Assembly: GCF_913063425.1 (NCBI RefSeq)
Contig: NZ_CAJXYK010000010.1
Location: 62,001 to 126,000, forward strand
DNA: 64,000 nucleotides
Direction of reading: 5' to 3'
From: an uncultured Thiohalocapsa sp.
GTDB lineage: Bacteria; Pseudomonadota; Gammaproteobacteria; Chromatiales; Chromatiaceae
The notes below the pieces were generated by a model that did not search any database, was not told where the DNA came from, and saw nothing but the letters and a program-made list of their open reading frames with translations. The position numbers and the translations under genes are program-made. Every line of letters starts with the position of its first letter. The stretch's first letter is position 1. This document shows, piece after piece, positions 49,023 through 56,913 of this stretch.

Positions 49023-49994
49023 TCAAGCGGGAGCTGCCAGCGGCCCCACCAGGTTGAAGCCCCAGCCCACCAGCGTGAAGGCCACCGCCAGCACGCCGGC
49101 GAAGAGCGCCAGCGCCGGCCAGCGGATGACCTTGCGCAGGATCAGCAGCTCCGGCACCGACAGGGCCGCGACGCTCATCATCAGCGCCAGCGTCGTGCCG
49201 ATGGCCACCCCCTTGCCGAGCATCGCCTCCGCCACCGGGATGACGCCTGTGGCATTGGCATACATCGGGATGCCCAACAGCACCGCCGCCGGCACGCTGT
49301 ACCAGGCGCCGCCGCCCAAATGCGTTGTCACCCAGTCCGCCGGCACGAAGCCGTGGAAAAGCGCGCCGACGCCGATGCCGAGCAGCACCCAGCGCCAGAT
49401 GCGCCCGACGATCTCCCGCACCTCGCCCACGGCATAGCGGTGGCGGGCGGCCAGCGAGCGCGACGGTGTCGGCGTGCCGGCGCTGCCGACGCGGATGGCC
49501 CAGACGTAGTCCTCCACCCAGCGCTCCGGGCGGAAGCGCTGCATGACGATGCCGCCGACCCAGGCCACCGTGAGCCCGGCCAGCACGTACAGCGCCGCCA
49601 GCTGCCAGCCGAGCAGGCCCACCAGCACCACCACCGCCACCTCGTTGATCATCGGGCTCGCGATCAGGAACGAGAAGGTCACACCGAGCGGGATGCCCGC
49701 CTCCACGAAGCCGATGAACAGCGGCACCGATGAGCAGGAGCAGAAGGGCGTCAGCGCACCGAGCCCCACCGCGATGCCGCGCGCCTGCCAGTCGGGGCGC
49801 CCGCGCACGATGGCCCGCACCCGCTCCGGGGAGAGCAGCGCGCGGAGCAGGCCCATGACGTAGATCACCACCACCAGCAGGGCGAAGATCTTCGTCACGT
49901 CCATGACGAAGAACTGCAGCGCGGGCCCGAGGTGGCCGGCCGGGTCGAGGTGGAGCAGGTCGTAGGCGATGAGGTCGCCGAGTCGCGCGAACAT
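49023..49994 (-). CDS. ArsP/YraQ-family (DUF318) permease
   Basis: 323 residues, about eight TM segments. The family signature ALTPFCSCSSVPLFIGFVEA with its Cys pair is present, as are SFLIASPMINEVAVVVLVGL and LLGIPMYANATGVIPVAEAM. ArsP members export organic arsenicals; other family members lack a proven substrate. Located in the arsenic cluster with a thioredoxin-like partner, so arsenical export is likely but not proven. Confidence 0.85.
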   Translation of the reverse strand: MFARLGDLIAYDLLHLDPAGHLGPALQFFVMDVTKIFALLVVVIYVMGLLRALLSPERVRAIVRGRPDWQARGIAVGLGALTPFCSCSSVPLFIGFVEAGIPLGVTFSFLIASPMINEVAVVVLVGLLGWQLAALYVLAGLTVAWVGGIVMQRFRPERWVEDYVWAIRVGSAGTPTPSRSLAARHRYAVGEVREIVGRIWRWVLLGIGVGALFHGFVPADWVTTHLGGGAWYSVPAAVLLGIPMYANATGVIPVAEAMLGKGVAIGTTLALMMSVAALSVPELLILRKVIRWPALALFAGVLAVAFTLVGWGFNLVGPLAAPA

Positions 49995-50042
49995 GGTCAG
50001 TCGTCCTCCGGGCGAGCCCGGCGCCGGAATGATGGGCAGCAG

Positions 50043-50984
50043 CTACAGCGCAAAGGCGTCGTCATAGGGCGCCGCGCCCTCCACCACCGGCAGCGTCAGC
50101 GTGTTGCCCCAGTGGGACCAGCCGCCGTTGTAGAGCCGCACATCCGCATAGCCCAGGTGCTTCAGCTGCATCCAGGCGAGGCTCATGCGGAAGCCGTCGT
50201 GGCAGTAGACGTAGAGGGTCTTGTCCTTCGGGATGTCGGCGTAGAGCGCTTGCAGACGCTCATCGTTGAGCCAGCGCTGGGTCTGACCGTCGGTGCCGTC
50301 CAGGCTCACCACATTGACCGCCCCCGGGATATGGCCGCCCTGGATGGAGTGACGGATGACCTCGCCCGTGTACATATCGTGCGGGCGGGCGTCGAGCAGC
50401 ACCACGTCCGGGTCGCGGCGGGACACCACATCGTCGTAGATGGCGGTCCATTCCACGAACAGGTCAGGGTCGGCCGCCTGCAGCGTCACGCTGCCGGGTG
50501 TGGGCGTCACCGGGTCCCGGCTCAGCGCCTCGAACACCGTCCAGTCCACGGTGCCGCCGTTCAGTACCTTCACCTGTTCCAGCGGGAAGCCGTAGAGCGC
50601 GAGCAGGAAGTACAGCCGCGAGGCCAGCGCCGTGCGGGCGTCGTCATAGAGCACCAGCGTCGAGTCATCGTTGACGCCCCAGCGCCGCAAGGTCGCCTGA
50701 AACGCCTCGCGGGAAGGAAAGCGCATCAGCGGGTCGCCCTGGTTGTCGCCGAGATCCTTGAAGCGCTGCACCTGCACCGCGCCCGGGATATGTCCAACAG
50801 TGAAATAGCGGTGTGGGTGATAACGCACCTCCAGCACCACGAGATTCTCATCGTCAATGCGCTCGGCGAGCCAGTCCGAGCTCACCAAAAAGCCGGGCGC
50901 CGCGACCACCCCAACCGGCAGCAACAGCGCGACAGCGAGGGCGATCCACAGACGCTTACCGAGCCAAAACAAGATAGAAGCCAT
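50043..50984 (-). CDS. Exported tandem rhodanese (thiosulfate sulfurtransferase-like)
   Basis: 313 residues from the ATG at 50984 (an in-frame TTG lies upstream). An N-terminal signal or anchor (LWIALAVALLLPVGVVAAPG), then two rhodanese domains; the second has the catalytic loop YCHDGFRMS with Cys. SQGGHIPGAVNV-like and DARPHDMYTGE motifs are typical. Periplasmic sulfurtransferase. Such enzymes are not a standard ars operon member; a role in arsenic-thiol or sulfide chemistry is inference. Confidence 0.85.
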   Translation of the reverse strand: MASILFWLGKRLWIALAVALLLPVGVVAAPGFLVSSDWLAERIDDENLVVLEVRYHPHRYFTVGHIPGAVQVQRFKDLGDNQGDPLMRFPSREAFQATLRRWGVNDDSTLVLYDDARTALASRLYFLLALYGFPLEQVKVLNGGTVDWTVFEALSRDPVTPTPGSVTLQAADPDLFVEWTAIYDDVVSRRDPDVVLLDARPHDMYTGEVIRHSIQGGHIPGAVNVVSLDGTDGQTQRWLNDERLQALYADIPKDKTLYVYCHDGFRMSLAWMQLKHLGYADVRLYNGGWSHWGNTLTLPVVEGAAPYDDAFAL

Positions 50985-51015
50985 GACCCCTCCGAAACCT
51001 TTCAAACTTCACCCT

Positions 51016-51159
51016 TCAAACTTCGAAACAGACCTGGATCGGCAGCGGCGCCGCCAGCATGGCGATGATCAGCGGCTGCGCGAGGATCGCCAGCTCCCGG
51101 GCGCGCAACGCGGCGCTGATGCCGGCGCCGCTGCCGCCGGGAATCAGACAGCGGGTCAT
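51016..51159 (-). pseudogene. 47-codon permease-like remnant (possible Acr3 fragment)
   Basis: A short frame between pstS and the rhodanese gene encodes ELAILAQPLIIAMLAAPLPI, a hydrophobic segment that resembles a TM helix of Acr3 arsenite permeases. It begins ATG at 51159, 18 bp after the pstS stop, and ends at 51016, followed by duplicated TTCAAACTTC. Likely the leftover of a deleted arsenite efflux gene; the assignment is tentative. Confidence 0.35.
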
Positions 51160-51177
51160 CGTGGGCTCCTGCTGTGC

Positions 51178-52254
51178 TCAGTGCTGGGGCCGGAGTGCGT
51201 TCAGCTCCGCGAGCGCCGCCTGCGCCAGGTTTTCCGGGAGCGGCACGTAGTACAGGGACTCGGCGTCCGCCTGGCCGTCGGTGAGGATCCAGCGCAGCAG
51301 ATCGTGCACGGCGGCGGTCTTCTCGGGCGAGTCATAGTCGCCGCGCACCAGCGCCCAAGTGTAGGTGACGATGGGGTAGGAGCGCGCACCCTGGGGGTCG
51401 GGGATGGTGCGGGTCAGATCGTCCGGCGGCGTGTCGGCACCGTCGGCGAGCCCGCGGCGGCCGGTCTCGACGTTGGGCTGCACCAGGCCACCGGCGCGGT
51501 TCTCCAGCCAGGCCAGCGACAGCCCGAGGCGCTGGGCGAAGCCCGCCTCCACATAGCCGATGGCGTTTTGGGTGATCTTGATGCGCTGGGCGACGCCCTC
51601 GTTGCCGTTGGCCTCCATGGCGCCGCCGGGCCAGTCGATCTTCTTGCCGACGCCCGGCCCGTCCGCCCAAGTCTCGCTGACTGCGGCAAGGTGGTTGGTG
51701 AAGGCGAAGGTGGTGCCGCTGGAGTCTCGCCGGGCTACCACCTGGATCACCTTGGCGGGCAGCTCGATGCCCGGATTGGCGGCGGCGATGCGCGGGTCGT
51801 CCCAGCGGTAGACCTCGCCCAGGAAGATGTCCGGATAGACATCCCGCGGCAGATTGATGGGCCCATCGACGCCCGGCAGGTTGTAGGCGATGGCGATCAT
51901 GCCGCCGGTGATGGGCAGCTGCGCAAAGCTACCCTCCAGCTGGGCTGCATCATCCGTGGCCAGCGGCGCGTCGGTGGCGCCGATGTCCACGCCGCCGGCC
52001 AGAAAGCGCTCGATGCCCGCCCCGCTGCCGATGGAGTCGTAGCTCAGGGCCAGCGCTGGATGCCCGGCCCCGTACTGCACCAGCCAGTGCTTGAAGATGG
52101 GCGCCGCGAAGGACGAGCCCGCACCGCTCACGGTGGCCTGGGTGTCCGTGCTGGGTGCGGTCGAGCTGGTTTCCGGCGCCTGATCGCAGGCGCTGAGCAG
52201 CAACGCCGCCGCGGTGGCCGAGGCGAGCAGTGTGATGGTCGCGCGGGAGCGCAT
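51178..52254 (-). CDS. pstS: PstS-type phosphate (arsenate?) binding lipoprotein
   Basis: 358 residues from the ATG at 52254. Signal peptide with lipobox LLLSAC. PstS motifs: VSGAGSSFAAPIFKHW, LSYDSIGSGAGIERF, VDIGATDAPL, RRDSSGTTFAFTNHLAAVSE, QNAIGYVEAGF. Substrate-binding lipoprotein for phosphate uptake. Inside an arsenic cluster without pstCAB, it may bind arsenate or sharpen phosphate/arsenate discrimination (inference). An earlier in-frame start at 52368 crosses the AT-rich operator region. Confidence 0.9.
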   Translation of the reverse strand: MRSRATITLLASATAAALLLSACDQAPETSSTAPSTDTQATVSGAGSSFAAPIFKHWLVQYGAGHPALALSYDSIGSGAGIERFLAGGVDIGATDAPLATDDAAQLEGSFAQLPITGGMIAIAYNLPGVDGPINLPRDVYPDIFLGEVYRWDDPRIAAANPGIELPAKVIQVVARRDSSGTTFAFTNHLAAVSETWADGPGVGKKIDWPGGAMEANGNEGVAQRIKITQNAIGYVEAGFAQRLGLSLAWLENRAGGLVQPNVETGRRGLADGADTPPDDLTRTIPDPQGARSYPIVTYTWALVRGDYDSPEKTAAVHDLLRWILTDGQADAESLYYVPLPENLAQAALAELNALRPQH

Positions 52255-52314
52255 CGGTGTCTCCTGGGTTGCGCACAGTGGAGAGAATGTGAGCGCAGGG
52301 TATACGAAAAACCA

Positions 52315-52336
52315 GATATATGAAATTACGAATATG
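52315..52336. promoter_or_regulatory. AT-rich imperfect dyad before pstS (candidate ArsR operator)
   Basis: GATATATGAAATTACGAATATG is a 22-bp AT-rich island with imperfect symmetry (ATAT....A/T....ATAT; about 7 of 11 positions) 61 bp before the pstS start. ArsR/SmtB repressors bind AT-rich imperfect dyads, and arsR is the next gene upstream, so this is a reasonable candidate site. Confidence 0.45.
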
Positions 52337-52450
52337 TTGCCGCGCCAGGCAGCGCCGCCGGCGCACATGGCTGAGAGGAGACGATTCCCAGGGGGCGGGG
52401 GCGGCGCCGTAACGCCGCGGCAGTGTCAGGTCGGCCGGTCGGCGGGCCTG

Positions 52451-52804
52451 TCATGTGCAGCGCGGTGCGTCGGGGCGGTTCGGCATGGCGCTCAGGGCCG
52501 CGGCATCGGCTGCGAAGGGGTAGGTGTCAGACAGGCCCGCGTGCGTCTCGCGCAGCACCCGTTGTGCCCAGGCGGGGAGCTCGCTGCTGATGCGGTAGTA
52601 GATCCAGACCCCGGCACGGCGGTCCGCCACCAGGCCGAGCTCACGCAGCTGCGCCAGATGGCGCGAGAGGTGCGGCTGACTCACGCCGATGGCGTGGGTC
52701 AGCTCGCACACACAGAGCTCGCCATGCTCCGCCAGCAGCATCAGGGTACGCAGGCGGGTGTCGTGGGCGAGGGCAGAGAAGAAGTCGGTGGCTTGCTGGG
52801 TCAT
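52451..52804 (-). CDS. arsR: ArsR/SmtB-family arsenic-responsive repressor
   Basis: 117 residues. Winged-helix DNA-binding domain with HTH (GVSQPHLSRHLAQLRELGLV) and the metalloid-binding motif ELCVCEL (two Cys) in the DNA-recognition-side helix, as in E. coli-type ArsR. Derepresses with As(III)/Sb(III). First gene of the minus-strand arsenic cluster. 193 bp before it hold no clear feature. Confidence 0.92.
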   Translation of the reverse strand: MTQQATDFFSALAHDTRLRTLMLLAEHGELCVCELTHAIGVSQPHLSRHLAQLRELGLVADRRAGVWIYYRISSELPAWAQRVLRETHAGLSDTYPFAADAAALSAMPNRPDAPRCT

Positions 52805-52997
52805 GAGTGGGAGGCCGCGGCAGTCATGGTCCGCGGCTTGGCAGATGGTACCTGCCGCAGGGATTCACGGCGGCGGGATGGCGCCCTGTGCCGCCGATAA
52901 GCGGTGGTGGAGGGCCGGGTGCGCGGCCCGGGCCGCGCAGCTGATCAGGCTGGCGCATCGGCACAGGCTGGCGCATCCGCGGCGCCCGTGCGTGCGG

Positions 52998-53225
52998 TCA
53001 CTGGCGCGGCTTCACCGTCAGGCGGATCAGCTTCGCAACCAGCAACAGCCAGGGCGTGCCGTGCAGCAGCAGGTCGAAGATGTCGATGGGCCGCACCAGC
53101 TCGCCGGCCGCCAGCATCTTGAGCTTCTCCCAGACATGGGGCTCCGGGAAGAAGGGAGCGAGCCCCAGGGTCAGCGCCACGATGAGCAGCAGCGGGAGCG
53201 AGAGTTGATCGAGCCAGTCGAACAC
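52998..53225 (-). CDS. Small two-TM membrane protein (conserved, function unknown)
   Basis: 75 residues: SLPLLLIVALTLGLAPFFPE, then KMLAAGELVRPIDIFDLLLH and GTPWLLLVAKLIRL. I recall this family being annotated as 'RND transporter' in databases, but the protein is far too small to be one, so only a small inner-membrane protein is supported. Confidence 0.7.
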   Translation of the reverse strand: MFDWLDQLSLPLLLIVALTLGLAPFFPEPHVWEKLKMLAAGELVRPIDIFDLLLHGTPWLLLVAKLIRLTVKPRQ

Positions 53226-53358
53226 GGGCGTGCCTTATCGGTTCTTGGTGGTTGCCGCCCGCGGCGGCGCTTGGGCGCTCAGCCGCCGGCATGGTGCATG
53301 CCTGCGCCGGCTCGGTCCAGCGCCGCTGCGCCTGCGTGATTGCGTCTGTGCTTGTGCG

Positions 53359-54201
53359 TCAGGCCGCCCCCGCTCCGCGCACGCGCGCCCAGAGTCGCCA
53401 TCCGGCGGCGCCGAGCACCGCCGCCCACAGCGGCGACAGCGCCGCCAGGCCCGCGCTGCCCTGGAAGTAAGCCGTCGCCAGCGCGCTGGCGAGCGCCAGC
53501 AGCTGTGCCGCCTGCACCCGGCGGGCGCTGAGGGGCTCGCCGGTGTCGTCGGCCGTGCTTTTGATGTCCGCCTGGGCACGGATCACCGGGACGAGTGCCG
53601 CGGTCAGCACCAGCGCCGCCAGCACGGCCGCCGGGTCGGGCGCCGGCCCCGGGCCTTCGGGCATGACGACGATGACCACGGCGGCGGCGATCATGGCGGC
53701 CCCGATGCCGGTGATGAGCCGCCGCCGGCTCGGCGGCGACAGAATGCCGTCCAGCAGCACCGCGACGCCGGCGGCGGCCAGATAGACGGGCTGCGCCGGC
53801 AGGGAGACCAGCACGGCCAGCACCACCAGCAAGCCCAGATCCAGCACCGTCGCCGGGATGCCGGTGGTGCGGTTCACCACGCGCATGGCCAGCAGCACGA
53901 GGAAGAGCGCGCCGAGGTCCGGCAGCCCCACCGCCAGCAGTCCGGGCAGGGTGAGGGCGGCGCCGAGCAGGGCGGCGTCGCTCTGGTCCGGGTCCAGCTC
54001 CCGGGCGAGTGCCCAGGCCAGAAAGCAGGCCAGCGCGGCCACCGCCGCAGCGCCGAGCGCCGCGAGCCAGCTGCCGGTGTAGAGCCCGAGCATCGGCCAG
54101 GCCACCACCAGCACGGCGGCGCTGAGAGCCAGGATGTGGCGGTTGCCGGCGTAGTTGGTATCGACGGGGCGCGCCAGGCCCGAGAGGCGTCGCAGGTTCA
54201 T
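53359..54201 (-). CDS. Multi-pass membrane protein, unknown function
   Basis: 280 residues with about eight hydrophobic segments (for example LAALGAAAVAALACFLAWAL, LLGAALTLPGLLAVGLPDLG, AAAVVIVVMPEGPGP). Charged loops include ARELDPDQSDAAL and RAQADIKSTADDTGEPLSAR. No family recognised. Located between a small membrane protein and a BON-domain gene on the same strand. Confidence 0.65.
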   Translation of the reverse strand: MNLRRLSGLARPVDTNYAGNRHILALSAAVLVVAWPMLGLYTGSWLAALGAAAVAALACFLAWALARELDPDQSDAALLGAALTLPGLLAVGLPDLGALFLVLLAMRVVNRTTGIPATVLDLGLLVVLAVLVSLPAQPVYLAAAGVAVLLDGILSPPSRRRLITGIGAAMIAAAVVIVVMPEGPGPAPDPAAVLAALVLTAALVPVIRAQADIKSTADDTGEPLSARRVQAAQLLALASALATAYFQGSAGLAALSPLWAAVLGAAGWRLWARVRGAGAA

Positions 54202-54344
54202 GGTTGCAGCTTGCTGCCGTCAGTGGGTGGCGCATAGGTCGCGTTGGCTTGGGCAGACTTCCAGGGCCGAGGGCGCGCCGATGGTCCAGCCGGCCCAGCA
54301 AGCAGAGGGTGTACGGGCACAGCGGCGTCGGCCCCGGGCACGCC

Positions 54345-55160
54345 TCAGCGCGGGCGCTCGATCACCAGGCGCGAGTCCACCTCGCGCACGCCGGGCAGGT
54401 TGGCCGCCAGGCCCTCCGCCACATTGCGCTCTGCAGAGGAGGTGACGGCCCCGCTCAGGATGGCCGTGCCGTCGCGGGCCTCCACCTCGATGCTGTGGGC
54501 GTTCACCGTGGTGTCGAACTGAAGCAGCCGCCGCAGCCGGCTCGCGATCCAGGCGTCCGCGCGCTCCGCGTCGGCGAGCTGCGCCTGCTGCTCGCGAATC
54601 GCCGGGATGTTGGCGGGGTCGACGCTGATGTAGTTGAACACCGCGTCCACGCCCTCGGTGGTGGCGGCGAGGGCGGCGACGCGGTCCTTGGTGCCGGTGG
54701 TGCCCACCTGGCCGTTGAGGCGCACTTCGCCCCGGTTCACCTCCAGCTCGATGCCGAGGCCGGCGGTGTCCTTCTGCCAGTCGAGGGTCTGCCGGAGCCG
54801 GGTGGCGATGGTGGCGTCCTCGTCCGCGCCGAACAGCGGCCCCGGCGTGTCCGGCAGCTCGGCGTCCAGACCCAGGGCGTTGTCGATCTCGGCGCCGTCC
54901 GCCACCAGGACCGCCAGCGCCTGCGCCAGCTGCTGCTCTGCGGCGTCGGCGACGCTGCCTTCCAGGCGCAGGCCGGTGTCGCTCGGGCGCACCTGGATCG
55001 CGTAGCCGCTCAGGATGGGGTTCAGGTCGATGAGGGTCTGCGCCCTGGTCGCGGCGCCGGATGCGGCCACCGCTGCGGCGCATTGTAAGACCAGGGCCGC
55101 CGCGAGCGCGTGGGTGGTGCAGCGGCGCAGGCGGTGCGCGAGCGTCCTCGGATGCGACAT
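54345..55160 (-). CDS. Exported protein with three BON domains
   Basis: 271 residues from the ATG at 55160 with AAGGAGC upstream. A signal peptide (ALAAALVLQCAAAVAASG), then three BON repeats: VRPSDTGLRLEGSVADAAEQ, LEVNRGEVRLNGQVGTTGTK, and IEVEARDGTAILSGAVTSSA. BON proteins such as OsmY bind envelope lipids or proteins under stress. Closest known relatives are OsmY-like periplasmic proteins; specific role unknown. Confidence 0.82.
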   Translation of the reverse strand: MSHPRTLAHRLRRCTTHALAAALVLQCAAAVAASGAATRAQTLIDLNPILSGYAIQVRPSDTGLRLEGSVADAAEQQLAQALAVLVADGAEIDNALGLDAELPDTPGPLFGADEDATIATRLRQTLDWQKDTAGLGIELEVNRGEVRLNGQVGTTGTKDRVAALAATTEGVDAVFNYISVDPANIPAIREQQAQLADAERADAWIASRLRRLLQFDTTVNAHSIEVEARDGTAILSGAVTSSAERNVAEGLAANLPGVREVDSRLVIERPR

Positions 55161-55288
55161 GCTGTGCTCCTTCGGGTTGGGGCCGTGCCCGCGGCGTCCG
55201 CGTGTGCGTGCCAGCGGGCAGGGCATCTTTCAGGCTGCTGATGAGGCGCTGGTATGGCAGGCAGCCGCGTTGGTGCGTCCCCGGGGCC

Positions 55289-55455
55289 GCCGGGCTCCAC
55301 TCGGCGCCGCGGCCAGAGCCAGCCCCTGGGGCGAGCCCCTGGGGGCGCCGAGTTTCACTCGGCGCCGCGGCCAGACCCAGCCCCTGGGGCCGCCGAGTTT
55401 CACTCGGCGCCGCACCCAGCCCCGGCCCCTGGGGGCGCCGAGTTTCACTCGGCGC
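55289..55455. repeat. Cluster of four GCCGAGT-TTC-ACTCGGC hairpins
   Basis: Copies at 55289-55304 (diverged), 55345-55365, 55391-55409 and 55435-55455 share a 7-9-bp stem and a TTC loop, spaced 45-56 bp apart by near-identical CC-rich linkers (AGCCCCTGGGG). A REP-like intergenic repeat array. Forms most of the 538-bp gap between the BON and P-loop genes. Confidence 0.8.
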
Positions 55456-55520
55456 GATGGTCTCAGCCAGGCCATGGGTGCTGAGACGTGAGGACCCCGG
55501 GGAGGGTGGAGGCGGATCGG

Positions 55521-55595
55521 GCCGACTGGAAGTCGGCGGCCCCAGGCGGGCCGACTGGAAGTCGGCGGCCCCAGGTGGGCCGACTGGACGTCGGT
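55521..55595. repeat. Three tandem GCCGACT-GGA-AGTCGGC hairpins, 29-bp period
   Basis: Stems start at 55521, 55550 and 55579 (the third has two mismatches), each with a GGA loop and separated by GGCCCCAGG-type linkers. Same family as a hairpin at 62092 and the pair at 39734. Translation of such repeats yields spurious peptides rich in ADWKSAAPG, a warning for gene calling here. Confidence 0.8.
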
Positions 55596-55698
55596 GGCCC
55601 CGGGGGCAGGGCGCGCCTGATCCCGATCCGGTCCGCGATCGTGCGACCATGGTCGCATGCATTGGCGCTGAGCAGGATGCGGCTTGCCCGCGGCCCAC

Positions 55699-56904
55699 AT
55701 GACCACGCAACCCCCAAATGCCGGCACGCAGGCCACGGCGGATGCCGAGCCCCTCTGGCAGCTCGTGCCCATCGCCGATTACCGTCTGCCGCAGACACCG
55801 GCGGCGGGCGCGGCGCGGGCGCGCTGGGCCTCGCTGCGGCGGCTGTTTGCGCCCCGGCGGAAGGCGCCTGAGGCGCCCGCCCGCACCGAGGCGGACCTGC
55901 GCGGGCTCACGCCGCAGCGCCTGGACGCCCTGGCCGGGCCGGTGGACTGGACTGCCGGCGCCGCGGCGCTGGACCAGCAGCTCGGGGAGGATGCCGACGG
56001 CGTCTGGCTCCTCATCGGCCCGCCGCACAGCGGGCATGGGGCGCTGTTGCATGCCTGGGCGGCCGGGCGGGGCGCGCAACCCATCGAGCCGCCCGGGGAT
56101 GACGCGATCCTGAGCGGGGATCGGGCCTGGCTCGATGCCTGGCCGCGGGACGCGCGCCCGTGGCTGCTGCCGCGGCTGGAGCAGTGCTGGCTGCGCCATG
56201 CCGCGGGTCTGGCCCTGGTGCGCGCGCTGCTGACGCAGGCCCAGGCGGGCCGGCTTGGCCACGGCATCATCGGCTGCGACAGCTGGGCCTGGGCCTATCT
56301 GCGCCAGGTCGCTGCGCTGCCCACGCGCCGCGTGCTCACGCTTCAGGCCTGCGACGGCGAGGGTCTGGCGACGCTGTTCCGCGCGCTGGTGGCCGCCCAC
56401 GTGCGCCGCCCGCTGCGCTTTCGCCACGCCCACAGCGGCAAGCCGGTGCTGGTGGTGGATGGCGCCGAGGACGCCGCCGGTGCCACCGAGCTGCAATACC
56501 TGGCCGCCCGCTGTCGCGGCAATGCGGGACTCGCCCGGGCGCTCTGGCGCTCGCGCCTGCGTGCCGAGCCGGACGCCGACGGCGAGGACGCGGGCACGGG
56601 CACCGCGGACGACGGCACCAGCATCTGGGTGGCGGCGGCGACGGAGCCGAGCCTCGCCGCCGGTCCGGATGAGACAGTCGCCCTGGTGCTGCACGCGCTG
56701 CTGCTGCACAACGGCCTGCCCGGGCCGCTGCTGGCCGAGCTGCTGCCGCTGCCGGCCTTCCGAGTGGAGGGCGTACTGCAGCGGCTCGCCGCCGCCGGGG
56801 CCATTGCCGAGGCCCCTGCCGGGGACTGGCGCCTCACCGCGGCGGGCTATGCACCGGCGCGTGACCTGCTCAAGGCCCAGGGCTTCCTGCTGGACGACTT
56901 CTGA
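55699..56904 (+). CDS. Degenerate P-loop ATPase-like protein with winged-helix C-terminus
   Basis: 401 residues. LIGPPHSGHGALLHAW looks like a Walker A motif in which the Lys is replaced by His. VLVVDGAEDAAGATELQYLA resembles Walker B, IIGCDSWAWAYLRQVAALP a sensor region, and AARCRGNAGLARALWRSRLR an AAA lid. The C-terminal ~80 residues (GVLQRLAAAGAIAEAP..., WRLTAAGYAPA) fit a winged helix. Probably nucleotide-binding-defective. It starts ATG at 55699 and is followed 9 bp later by an MscS channel gene, implying shared function. Confidence 0.55.
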   Translation: MTTQPPNAGTQATADAEPLWQLVPIADYRLPQTPAAGAARARWASLRRLFAPRRKAPEAPARTEADLRGLTPQRLDALAGPVDWTAGAAALDQQLGEDADGVWLLIGPPHSGHGALLHAWAAGRGAQPIEPPGDDAILSGDRAWLDAWPRDARPWLLPRLEQCWLRHAAGLALVRALLTQAQAGRLGHGIIGCDSWAWAYLRQVAALPTRRVLTLQACDGEGLATLFRALVAAHVRRPLRFRHAHSGKPVLVVDGAEDAAGATELQYLAARCRGNAGLARALWRSRLRAEPDADGEDAGTGTADDGTSIWVAAATEPSLAAGPDETVALVLHALLLHNGLPGPLLAELLPLPAFRVEGVLQRLAAAGAIAEAPAGDWRLTAAGYAPARDLLKAQGFLLDDF

Positions 56905-56913
56905 GGGCACGGC

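Noticed and set aside
55289-55595. CRISPR array
   Set aside because: Units are short perfect hairpins separated by near-identical linkers, not unique spacers; there are no cas genes.
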